Shown one piece after another: positions 16,709 through 24,145 of a DNA stretch of 40,744 bases (the first letter of the stretch is position 1; the number at the start of each line of letters is the position of its first letter). A program made the position numbers and the translations under genes. Where the stretch lies: positions 1 through 40,744 of the forward strand of contig JACQXG010000002.1 of NCBI GenBank assembly GCA_016208905.1. Reading direction: 5' to 3'. The notes beneath the pieces were generated by a model. That model was not told the origin of the DNA, searched no databases, and was given only the letters and a program-made list of their open reading frames with translations. The stretch is from Nitrospirota bacterium. GTDB lineage: Bacteria; Nitrospirota; Thermodesulfovibrionia; UBA6902.

Positions 16709-19426
16709 ATGAAAAATCAAACATGTCAGCTTATCAGAAAGCTGCTATGCGCCTTGCCTCTGTTTCTTGTTTTTTATTTATTATTCCCTGCCCTTGCGGA
16801 CGCATCCGATCCTGCAAACATAATCAGGGCAATTGAAGTCAGCGGCCTTACACGCATGGATAAAGAAGAATTTTTTGATCTGGTTTGTTGTCGTGTCGGT
16901 GATATGCTTGATAAACAGGAATTAAGCAAGGGAATAAGGAGGGCCTTTAAAAAGGGAATTTTTCAGGACATACAGGCCGTATCAGGGCAATATGACGGCG
17001 GCCTCAAATTAACATATATTATAAGGGAAATACCGGTTGTTAAAAAGATCAATATAGACGGGGATGAGAATGTGTCAGAAAGAATTATCAGGAAAAGATT
17101 TCATTTCAAGGAGGATGAAGACTACCATGAGGAGTTGCTGGACGCCGCCAGGCTTGACCTTATTGAGTTTTATAAAAGAAAGGGATACCCTGATGCAGAG
17201 ATCAAAATTGAAGTTGAAGGCAAAGATAACAAAGCGGCGGTCGATATAAATATAAATATTGAAGAAGGACGGCCATTAATTATAAACAAAATAGACACGG
17301 CCTCTGAAGTCAGAAATATGATAACGGTCACAGAGGGCGGCATATTTGATATGGAGGAGCTGGACAAAGATATTAAAAGGATAAAAGAGCACTATAAAAA
17401 AGAAAAATATATCAATCCGCTGGCCGGGCCTTATCAGTTCAGCAACGGCGAACTTATAATACCGTTTTATCCAGGGCCCAAACTTGAAGTTGAATTCAAA
17501 AATAATAATGCTTTCAGTACCGGGAAACTCGAAAAAGAACTCCCCTTTATTGAAAATGAAGAAGTGACCGATGAGTCTATCGCTGAATCAGCGGACCGTA
17601 TGAAGCGCCTTTATATAAACGAGGGATACTATTATGCGCAGATTGCAGCCGGGGTTGAAAGGGAAGAAGATACAATTAAGATTACGTATATTATCTTTGA
17701 GGGGGAAAGAGTGGTCCTGAAGAAAATGAAATTCTCCGGGACCAGCATCAGCCAGGATGCTGTTAAAAGAGTTGTTCCTCTGGTTGAAGGAAAGCCGTTC
17801 AATGATGATCTTATAGAGGACAGCAGGGAATCATTGCTCAGATTTTACAATGCGCTCGGCTATCTGCAGCCTGATGTTGTGGAGATAAAAAAAGAATTTC
17901 AGAATAACGGCACGGAAATAAACCTTGAGTTTGTTATTGCCGAGGGGCCGAGGACGATAATCAAATCCATCGGGATTACAGGGAACAGGCGGATAAATAC
18001 TTCTCAGATCGTTGATGCTTTAAATCTTAAAGAAGAGTCGCCTTATAATGTGATTGATATAGGCGATGCGCGGCGCAGGGTGCTTTCCCTTTATGGCCGG
18101 TATGGTTATCTGAATGCAGTCGTTGAAGTTCTAAGTGTCATTGATAAAGAAAATGCCTCTCTGAAATTCATAATAACAGAGAACAATCCTTCGGTCATCG
18201 GCAGGATCATTCTGCGCGGCAACTGGAAAACCAGGGCCAAAATTATTAAACGGGAATTTACTCTTAATGAAGGCGACCCATATAATGCTGATGAAATTAT
18301 GAAGATAAAGCAGCGCCTTTACAAGCTTGGTATTTTCAATGAGGTATCAATTGATGCACTTGAACCGGGCGACGAAAGGGACGGGAAAATTGTAAAGGAC
18401 ATGCTTGTTTCCATCAAGGAAGGGAAGGCCGGTTCAGTGGAAATCAGCCTGGGCTATGGCGATTACGAACAGGCGAGGGGATCAATTGATATAAGCTATC
18501 GTAATCTCGGCGGATATAACAGGAAGATAGGATTTCGGGTCGAGATGAGCTCGGTAGAAAAGAGGTATATATTAAATCTCAGAGAGCCGTGGCTTCTTAA
18601 CAAACCCAATGTGCCTTTAAAGATTTTCCTGATCAGGGAAGACAAGAGGGCGCTCAATATCGATACAAGGGAAGTGCTGTATAAGATCGATAAACAGAGT
18701 TTTATTGCCGGCATTGAGAAAGAGATAAAAGAAGGTCTGAAGGCCGGCTTTGATTATGAATATACATATGTCGATACAAAGGATGTACAGGAGGATGTCA
18801 TATTGAGCAAGGAAGATACCGGAACTCTGGGCATCAGCAGTATATCACCTTCTTTATTTTATGATACACGGGACAATCCATTTGATCCTGCATCGGGGTC
18901 ACTGCAAGGGATTGTTGTTAAGTATGCTTCATCCGCGTTCCTGTCCGAGACTGAATTCATAAAGACGACTCTCCAGAGTTCATGGTATTTTATGTTGCTG
19001 AAGCCTCTTGTATTTGCCGTCTCGTTCAAGGGAGGAGCTGCCATCGGGTTTGAGGAGACTGAAGAAATTCCCCTTATTGAAAGGTTTTTTCTGGGGGGAA
19101 GAACGACGGTAAGAGGGTACAGCCATGATACGCTCGGCCCAAAGGGGGCAGATGATAACCCGACAGGCGGCAACATATTTGTCTTAACAAACTGGGAACT
19201 GAGATATTCCATTGGAAAGGGATTTGGCTTAGTAACATTTCTTGATGCGGGAAATGTGTGGACAACTCTGGCGGAAGTAGAGGATGAACTTAAATATACG
19301 ATAGGTACCGGGTTAAGATACGATACCCCTGTCGGCCCGATCAGAATAGACTATGGCCATAAAATGAATAAAGATCGGGGAGATAGTTCAGGGGAAGTCC
19401 ATTTCAGTTTCGGACACGCTTTTTAA
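16709..19426 (+). CDS. Omp85-family outer-membrane assembly protein with seven POTRA domains (BamA/TamA-like)
   Basis: The protein has 905 aa from the ATG at 16709, with a signal peptide (LLCALPLFLVFYLLFPALADA). Seven POTRA-like units follow, beginning near IIRAIEVSGL, VVKKINIDGD, LIINKIDTAS, LEVEFKNNNAF, VVLKKMKFSG, TIIKSIGITGN and VIGRIILRGNW. After about residue 585 comes a 16-strand-type barrel, with the Omp85 signature LGGRTTVRGYSHDTLGP and a C-terminal aromatic (SFGHAF). BamA usually has five POTRA domains and TamA three, so neither name is safe. Adjacency to tamB argues for a TamA-like role; adjacency to a SurA-like gene would also suit BamA. A start at 16688 is possible, and neither has a clear Shine-Dalgarno site. 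Confidence 0.9.
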   Translation: MKNQTCQLIRKLLCALPLFLVFYLLFPALADASDPANIIRAIEVSGLTRMDKEEFFDLVCCRVGDMLDKQELSKGIRRAFKKGIFQDIQAVSGQYDGGLKLTYIIREIPVVKKINIDGDENVSERIIRKRFHFKEDEDYHEELLDAARLDLIEFYKRKGYPDAEIKIEVEGKDNKAAVDININIEEGRPLIINKIDTASEVRNMITVTEGGIFDMEELDKDIKRIKEHYKKEKYINPLAGPYQFSNGELIIPFYPGPKLEVEFKNNNAFSTGKLEKELPFIENEEVTDESIAESADRMKRLYINEGYYYAQIAAGVEREEDTIKITYIIFEGERVVLKKMKFSGTSISQDAVKRVVPLVEGKPFNDDLIEDSRESLLRFYNALGYLQPDVVEIKKEFQNNGTEINLEFVIAEGPRTIIKSIGITGNRRINTSQIVDALNLKEESPYNVIDIGDARRRVLSLYGRYGYLNAVVEVLSVIDKENASLKFIITENNPSVIGRIILRGNWKTRAKIIKREFTLNEGDPYNADEIMKIKQRLYKLGIFNEVSIDALEPGDERDGKIVKDMLVSIKEGKAGSVEISLGYGDYEQARGSIDISYRNLGGYNRKIGFRVEMSSVEKRYILNLREPWLLNKPNVPLKIFLIREDKRALNIDTREVLYKIDKQSFIAGIEKEIKEGLKAGFDYEYTYVDTKDVQEDVILSKEDTGTLGISSISPSLFYDTRDNPFDPASGSLQGIVVKYASSAFLSETEFIKTTLQSSWYFMLLKPLVFAVSFKGGAAIGFEETEEIPLIERFFLGGRTTVRGYSHDTLGPKGADDNPTGGNIFVLTNWELRYSIGKGFGLVTFLDAGNVWTTLAEVEDELKYTIGTGLRYDTPVGPIRIDYGHKMNKDRGDSSGEVHFSFGHAF

Positions 19427-19438
19427 CGGCGGAGTCAG

Positions 19439-19465
19439 GTAGGGGCGAGGTGACCTCGCCCGTAC
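19439..19465. repeat. GC-rich palindromic repeat, copy 1 (intergenic)
   Basis: This copy is gtaGGGGCGAGGT-g-ACCTCGCCCgtac, a perfect inverted repeat with a one-base centre. It is related to copies at 22036-22060 (inside mqnD) and 40515-40541 (inside carA). It sits between the Omp85 gene and the SurA-like gene and could form a strong hairpin in the message. Confidence 0.85.
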
Positions 19466-19482
19466 AGAGTTAAGGGTCAAGA

Positions 19483-20022
19483 GTGAAAAATAAAAAACTT
19501 AAAACACTATTTCTTATATTTTTACTTATCACTTGTCACGTGTCACTTGTCACCGCAGTTCAGGCGGAAGTGCTGGAACGGATAGTTGCGGTTGTGAATG
19601 ATGAAGTAATTTTACTTAGTGAGTTTCAGAGCGCACTTCAATCTGCTAATGAAGCGGACAGCGGGGTATCCGGGGAAATAGTTTTGAATGAAATGATAAA
19701 CAGTATGCTGCTTTTAATTGAAGCGAAAAAATACAGGACCGGCGGGTCCGATATTAATCCTCAAAATACGATTGATAACAAAACCGTTATCAGGGAGGAC
19801 ATTGACAGAAGGATAAAAGCTTTTATACATATACCATATGAAAATATAGAACATTATTTTGATTTGAACAGGCAGCTTTTTGCAGGCAAGGAATTTTCCG
19901 ATGTCAGGGATGACATAGAAGAGATTTTATTGGAAAAGGAACTAAGCGCCAAGCTTGGCGAGTATACAAAAGAGCTGAGGGGGAAAGCCCGTATAAGAAT
20001 TCAGTTAATTGAGTCAGAGTAA
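19483..20022 (+). CDS. SurA N-terminal-domain protein without PPIase domains
   Basis: The protein has 179 aa from a GTG with AAGGG 6 nt upstream (19472-19476). The signal peptide ends near AVQA. The mature start, VLERIVAVVNDEVILLSEFQ, is the hallmark of SurA/PpiD-type periplasmic chaperones, followed by the helical chaperone core (EIVLNEMINSMLLLIEAKKY) and the C-terminal return helix (FSDVRDDIEEILLEKELSAKL). No parvulin domain is present (SurA has two, about 430 aa), so it should act as a chaperone only, probably for outer-membrane proteins, consistent with the preceding Omp85 gene. The signal peptide is partly encoded by a heptamer array (19526-19553). Confidence 0.8.
   Translation: MKNKKLKTLFLIFLLITCHVSLVTAVQAEVLERIVAVVNDEVILLSEFQSALQSANEADSGVSGEIVLNEMINSMLLLIEAKKYRTGGSDINPQNTIDNKTVIREDIDRRIKAFIHIPYENIEHYFDLNRQLFAGKEFSDVRDDIEEILLEKELSAKLGEYTKELRGKARIRIQLIESE
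19526..19553 (+). repeat. Heptamer array inside a signal-peptide coding region
   Basis: Four consecutive seven-base units: TTATCAC, TTGTCAC, GTGTCAC, TTGTCAC. They encode the hydrophobic core residues LITCHVSLVT of the SurA-like signal peptide. Confidence 0.85.
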
Positions 20023-20082
20023 ATTGTAAAAGTCTTGACTTCTTAATTCATAACGAACGCTGTTACAATGACTTCATATAAG

Positions 20083-20241
20083 CCAGTGGAAGTCAAATTT
20101 AAAAATTAATAATTCGATAAGACATTAAATTATATATTGCCAGTTATTGTCCTTTATATACCGCTAATCAAAAATAAGTTATGCAGGTTCAAGGCTGCTC
20201 TTAATGTATCGGGATGACTTTTTAAATTAGCCTTCCACTGG
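20083..20241. mobile_element. Possible MITE-like element with imperfect terminal inverted repeats
   Basis: CCAGTGGAAG (20083-20092) is matched by its exact reverse complement CTTCCACTGG (20232-20241), and the inner AT-rich stretches (AATTTAAAAA) also pair in part. The about 159-bp segment is AT-rich, has no reading frame, and fills most of the 241-bp spacer between two convergent genes. No target duplication is evident, so this is tentative. Confidence 0.35.
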
Positions 20242-20263
20242 TTTTTCGAATTGCAGCTTTTAA

Positions 20264-20785
20264 CTATCTTTCCGTTTTTGCTGATCGGTGTTCGCTGTCC
20301 GCTAATTGCTGTTTTAGGTTAATTATCACTGCCACTTCCTCACAGCCCGGGAACTTGGGACATTTAAGACAGTCACCCCAGATCTTATGCGGCAATTCAT
20401 TTTTATCAATGTCCTCAAATCCAAGGTGTTTAAAGTATTCAGGATGATATGTGAGGGCGAAGATTTTTTTAGCGCCAAGCGCCCCGGCTTCCTTGAGGCA
20501 GAGGTTTATCAGTTTTTTGCCTATGCCCCTTTTCTGGTATTTTTTCGATATAGCCGCTGAACGTATTTCTGCAAGGTCTTCCCACACAATATGGAGAGAA
20601 CATACGCCAACGACCTTTCCCTTATCAAGGCATATAAAGAAATCGCGTATAAGTTCGTAAATCTCATTCAAAGACCGGGGCAGCATCCTGTTTCTTTGGG
20701 CAAACGAGTTGACTAATTCATGTATGGCTTTAGCATGGCCAAGAGTTGCTTTCTGATATTTTAATTGTTGAGGATTATTTTTCAC
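20264..20785 (-). CDS. GNAT acetyltransferase, short ArgA-like (N-acetylglutamate synthase type)
   Basis: The protein has 173 aa from the GTG at 20785, 7 nt after the ppx stop. It has a GNAT fold: the acetyl-CoA loop is KKYQKRGIGKKLI (R/QxxGxG/A), preceded by LHIVWEDLAEIRSAAIS and followed by FALTYHPEYFKHLGFEDIDK. This pattern, including the late HKIWGDCLKCPKFPGCEEVAV, matches the short stand-alone ArgA-like enzymes that start arginine synthesis in many bacteria. The assignment to glutamate is by family resemblance only. The last residues (LADSEHRSAKTER) are encoded by a heptamer array and look like an added tail. A TTG at 20818 would overlap the upstream gene and is less likely. Confidence 0.75.
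   Translation of the reverse strand: MKNNPQQLKYQKATLGHAKAIHELVNSFAQRNRMLPRSLNEIYELIRDFFICLDKGKVVGVCSLHIVWEDLAEIRSAAISKKYQKRGIGKKLINLCLKEAGALGAKKIFALTYHPEYFKHLGFEDIDKNELPHKIWGDCLKCPKFPGCEEVAVIINLKQQLADSEHRSAKTER
20280..20314. repeat. Heptamer array in the 3' end of the ArgA-like gene
   Basis: Five seven-base units in register: GCTGATC, GGTGTTC, GCTGTCC, GCTAATT, GCTGTTT. On the coding strand they specify the charged C-terminal tail. Confidence 0.75.
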
Positions 20786-20792
20786 TTTTCTG

Positions 20793-21541
20793 TCACCGTT
20801 CTTTCTTGTAGAGATCAATCAATATTCCTTCGAGTAAACCATAATTGCTTACGGCAATCTCCTTGAAGCCGAAGGACTCCATAAGTTTTAAAAGTATAAG
20901 TGTTCCAGGCACTATTATGTCAAGCCTTGCAAGTTCAAAGGGGATAAAACGCGCCCTGTCATAAGATGATAATACGGACATGGCAGAAAAAATATTTTTC
21001 ACTTTATCTTTAGTCAATTTGAACTTATGAATTTTATCGTGTTCAAATTTCCTGAGGTCCTGCGCCATGGCCGCCAATGCCGTAATAGTCCCGGCGGCGT
21101 ACTCCCTCCGCCTATGTCAACCATAAGCGCGCTTTTCGGCGGGGGCATATCAATCAGCATACCTGAAGCGGTCAACTTTGCCTCCTGCCTGCCGCTGATG
21201 ACTTTTATATCCAGTCCCGCCGCATCTCTTGCCTTGTCCAGAAAATCCCTGCTGTTCTTTGCTTCCCTCAAAGCGCTCGTAGCCACAGCCGATATTTTAT
21301 CAACTCTGTGCCGGGAGATAACTCTGCTGATTTGTTTCAGTGCCTTGATGCTTCTCATTACAGACTGCTTGTTGATGGAGCCATCATGCGCGATCCCATC
21401 ACCCAGTCTCGTAATTATCCTCTTTGAGCAGAGTTCTTTAAATGAGAAATTCCCTTGAGTTGAATCAGGATGGATCTCTGCAATAAGGAGCCTGAAGGTA
21501 TTCGTTCCTATATCGATAGCAGCCAGTTTCTGGTTTTTCAC
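20793..21541 (-). pseudogene. ppx: Ppx/GppA phosphatase, broken by an internal deletion and frameshift
   Basis: The N-terminal part (GTG 21541, overlapping the mqnD stop as GTGA) is a good Ppx/GppA actin-fold half: AAIDIGTNTFRLL through ALMVDIGGGST. Directly after GGGST the frame is wrong and ends at 21014. The C-terminal part is intact in another frame: AGTITALAAMAQDL, then KIHKFKLTKDKV, and KEIAVSNYGLLEGILIDL to the stop at 20793. In the family about 65 residues lie between GGGSTEL and the GxGTIT motif, so about 195 nt have been lost at 21091-21104, with a frame change. Without the second half of domain II, hydrolysis of polyphosphate or ppGpp is not expected. Assembly error is the main alternative. 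Confidence 0.8.
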
Positions 21542-22443
21542 TGTGGAATAAATATCGGCTGGTTTGATTTTGGGATGATGCCGGCTTTTTCCGCTCTTGA
21601 AATAAGCTCTGTCACAGCTTTTTCCCCTTCTTCTCCTACATCAAGTGAGAAGTTATTTACGTAAAGATTAATATGCTGATTAATGATATCGTCGGACAAT
21701 TCCTGAGAATGCATTTTTATATAGGACATTGGTTCTATCCTGTTGCTGAACGCATATTCCACACTTTGTTTTAATAATTTCTCTATCTGTTTGATCGAAC
21801 TTTCTCCAAGAGTTCGTTTGGCGATAATTCCCCCCAGTGGAATGGGAAGCCCTGTTTCTTTTTCCCACCAGCGTCCGAGATCTATAACCTGTTTTAATCC
21901 ATATGAAGGATATGTAAATCTGCTTTCGTGTATTATTAATCCTGCGTCAACTTCTTCATTTACCACTGCGTCCATGATTTTGTGGAATGGCATCTCGATA
22001 ACGACAGGGGTCAGGGATTGGGGATTAGGGGTCGGTGTAGGGGCGGGGTAATCCCGCCCGTTGCCATATGCTCTTATAAATGCAGGATCAAGCAACTGTA
22101 AAAGCAAATATGCCGTAGTCAGTTTGCCGGGGACCGCTATCTTCTTTCCGCGAAGTTCTTCCATTGCATATTTTTTTTTTGCTACCACAAGCGGACCGCA
22201 TCCCCTGCCAAGCGCCCCTCCTGACCTTAGCAGACAATAATTCTCACGGAGACGCCCGTATGCCGCATAAGAAATTTTAGAGATATCAAGCTCCGCTTTC
22301 AGCGCCTTACGGTTTAGTGTTTCAACATCCAGCAGGACTTCATTGAATGAAAGACCGCCCGTATCGATCTTTCCGTGAATCATGGCATAGAAGATAAAAG
22401 TATCGTTAGGGCAGGGGGAGTAGCCGAGGGAAATACTCTTCAT
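21538..22443 (-). CDS. mqnD: 1,4-dihydroxy-6-naphthoate synthase (futalosine menaquinone pathway)
   Basis: The protein has 301 aa and a periplasmic-binding-protein-like fold, but no signal peptide. The start LGYSPCPNDTFIFYAMIHG is diagnostic of MqnD, with LLDVETLNRKAL, DISKISYAAYG, and SGGALGRGCGPLVVAKK also matching. MqnD converts cyclic dehypoxanthine futalosine to 1,4-dihydroxy-6-naphthoate. Residues 126-147 (from AYGNGRDY through PTPTPNPQSLTP) are encoded by a palindrome plus a heptamer array and look like an in-frame insertion between two conserved segments. The ATG directly follows the upstream NifU-like stop (TAGATG) and the gene overlaps ppx by 4 nt. Confidence 0.88.
   Translation of the reverse strand: MKSISLGYSPCPNDTFIFYAMIHGKIDTGGLSFNEVLLDVETLNRKALKAELDISKISYAAYGRLRENYCLLRSGGALGRGCGPLVVAKKKYAMEELRGKKIAVPGKLTTAYLLLQLLDPAFIRAYGNGRDYPAPTPTPNPQSLTPVVIEMPFHKIMDAVVNEEVDAGLIIHESRFTYPSYGLKQVIDLGRWWEKETGLPIPLGGIIAKRTLGESSIKQIEKLLKQSVEYAFSNRIEPMSYIKMHSQELSDDIINQHINLYVNNFSLDVGEEGEKAVTELISRAEKAGIIPKSNQPIFIPQ
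22007..22060. repeat. Heptamer array plus GC palindrome (copy 2) inside mqnD
   Basis: Seven-base units GGGGTCA, GGGATTG, GGGATTA, GGGGTCG (22007-22034) run into the palindrome GTAGGGGCGGGGT-aa-TCCCGCCCG (22037-22060). The whole block reads in frame through mqnD. Confidence 0.85.
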
Positions 22444-22743
22444 CTATTTTCCCTGTTTGTTTTTATAATCCTCTATGGCCTTGTGAAGGGCGTCAGCGCC
22501 CAGATTAGAGCAGTGCATTTTTTGCGGCGGCAGTCCATCAAGGGCCTCTGCAAGGGAAGCTTTTGTTATCTTCATAGCCTCATCAAGCGTCATGCCTTTG
22601 GCCAATTCAGTTACCATGCTTGAAACTGCTATTGCAGAGGCGCAGCCGAAGGTCTGAAATTTCAGATCAGTGATTACGTTATCTTTGACCTTAATGAATA
22701 TTTTCATTGCATCGCCGCATACGGGGTTCCCTTCCTCTCCTAT
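22444..22743 (-). pseudogene. nifU: NifU/IscU scaffold, 5'-truncated
   Basis: The body of an IscU-type scaffold is intact: FQTFGCASAIAVSSMVTELA, LPPQKMHCSNLGADALHKAI and a final EDY. Upstream of the only ATG (22707) the frame continues as IGEEGNPVCGDA, which is the conserved first ligand region (Cys and Asp of VCGD), but it meets a TGA at 22746-22744 with no start codon between. About 25 N-terminal residues are therefore missing, and the reading frame joins straight onto the end of nifS. If translation begins at 22707 (88 codons with the stop) the product lacks the first cluster-ligand Cys and the Asp. It is called a pseudogene because of this; a functional short form cannot be excluded. Confidence 0.65.
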
Positions 22744-23843
22744 TCATTGAAATAATTTATGTCTGCCTCAGTTGTTCCCTCTCCAAGAGTAAATACAACC
22801 GAGCCCTGTGCGAGATGCACCGGGACCCCTATGGAAATCAGCACCGGTGAAGACTTCAGCGCCTTTGAACTGCATGCAGAGCCGCTTGCAGAGTATATGC
22901 CTTTGAAGGCGAGCATTAAAAGCATTGCTTCACCCTCGATATATTCAACTACAAAACTTGCATGGCCCGGCAGCCTCTGATGAGGATGTCCGGTGAGAAT
23001 CACCTTGTCTATCTTAAGGGCGCTGCTGATTATTTTGTCTCTTAGCGGCGTTACATGATCTATACGCTTCTGCAAATCTCTTTTTGTAATCTCTGCGGCT
23101 TTGCCCATGCCCACAATAGCGGGAACATTTTCAGTCCCGGCCCTGCGGCCTCCTTCCTGAATCCCGCCATAAATCAGGGGGACTATCCGGGTGCCTTCCC
23201 TTACGTACAGGGCAGCGGCGCCTTTCGGACCGTAAAACTGATGGGCCGCAAATGTCATAAGGTCAACATTAAGCGCCTGGACATCTACAGGGATGTTTCC
23301 AACCGACGCAACAGCATCAGTGTGAAAAAAAATACCTTTGGCTTTAGCTATCTTGCCTATGTCCGCAATTGACTGGATTGTGCCGATTTCAGGACTTGCA
23401 TGAATTACGGATATTAGGATGGTTTCGTCTGTTACAGCCTTTTCAACAGCGGCAGGATCAACAAGGCCGTGATTATCGACGGGTAAATATGTGACGGCAA
23501 AGCCCTGTTTTTCAAGAAAGCGCGCTGAGTTCAGAATTGAGTGGTGCTCGACTTTGGAAACTATAATATGTTTCCCCTTGTTCTGAAGAGCATATCCGAT
23601 GCCTTTAAGGGCGAAGTTGTTGGACTCAGCGCCGCTTGCGGTGAAAATGATTTCTTTTGCCTTGGCATTTATAAGATCAGCAGTGCTTTCGCGCGCGTTT
23701 TCAATCGCCTCTCTTGCCTTAACGCCCGGCTCGTAAAGGCTCAACGGGTTGCCGTAGAGTTCTTTAAAATATGGCAGCATTGCATCCAGGACTTCGGGAT
23801 GAAGAGGGTTTGTTGCAACATGGTCCAGATATATTTTTTTCAT
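22740..23843 (-). CDS. NifS/IscS-like protein lacking the PLP lysine; C-terminus truncated
   Basis: The 367-aa protein has the fold and most motifs of a group I cysteine desulfurase: SGAESNNFALKGIG, VEHHSIL with His100, FHTDAVASVG with Asp176, RRAGTENV, and the active-site loop ASGSACSS with Cys324. The Schiff-base lysine position (normally AHK or SHK before xYGPKG) is Gln202 (AAHQFYGPKG; codon CAG at 23240-23238). HASPEIGTIQ replaces the usual NNEIGTIQ. It may belong to a clade that lacks PLP activity; A. fulgidus IscS is a reported example, recalled from literature. The C-terminus stops at TTEADINYFNE, about 20-25 residues short, at the nifU scar. It overlaps the TusA-like stop (ATGA), with AAGGGG upstream. 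Confidence 0.85.
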   Translation of the reverse strand: MKKIYLDHVATNPLHPEVLDAMLPYFKELYGNPLSLYEPGVKAREAIENARESTADLINAKAKEIIFTASGAESNNFALKGIGYALQNKGKHIIVSKVEHHSILNSARFLEKQGFAVTYLPVDNHGLVDPAAVEKAVTDETILISVIHASPEIGTIQSIADIGKIAKAKGIFFHTDAVASVGNIPVDVQALNVDLMTFAAHQFYGPKGAAALYVREGTRIVPLIYGGIQEGGRRAGTENVPAIVGMGKAAEITKRDLQKRIDHVTPLRDKIISSALKIDKVILTGHPHQRLPGHASFVVEYIEGEAMLLMLAFKGIYSASGSACSSKALKSSPVLISIGVPVHLAQGSVVFTLGEGTTEADINYFNE

Positions 23844-24139
23844 CGCGACCCCTTTACTTTTTTTATAAAAAATTTGTAATGGTCAATATCTTCATATATT
23901 CCTAAAAATTCATTGCCGGTTTTATTGCACCATTCAGGAATATCTTCCAGTGCCCCGTCATAGTCTGTCAGTATTGAAAGAATTTGACCTGCCCTGATTT
24001 CTTTTACTTTATCGTCAAGGGTAAGAAGATGCATCGGACACATCATATATATGACATCTGTTTCCGAGTCAGCCTTCATAGGCTCATTTAAAAATTTAAT
24101 TCCTGTGTTTTCCAACTGAGGGGCCTCCGCCAGTGACAT
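23840..24139 (-). CDS. TusA/SirA-like sulfur-carrier family protein
   Basis: The protein has 99 aa. The segment MMCPMHLLTLDDKVKEIRAG with ILSILTDYDGALEDIPEWCN resembles the TusA fold, in which a CPxP-type motif at the start of helix 1 carries sulfur; here the motif is CPMH. The C-terminal half, TGNEFLGIYEDIDHYKFFIKK, completes the small two-layer fold. It lies 6 nt after the Rrf2 gene and overlaps the nifS-like gene (ATGA), so it belongs to the same operon and probably handles sulfur for the same purpose. With a NifS lacking the PLP lysine next to it, this protein could be the real sulfur donor; that is inference. Confidence 0.7.
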   Translation of the reverse strand: MSLAEAPQLENTGIKFLNEPMKADSETDVIYMMCPMHLLTLDDKVKEIRAGQILSILTDYDGALEDIPEWCNKTGNEFLGIYEDIDHYKFFIKKVKGSR

Positions 24140-24145
24140 AATGTG

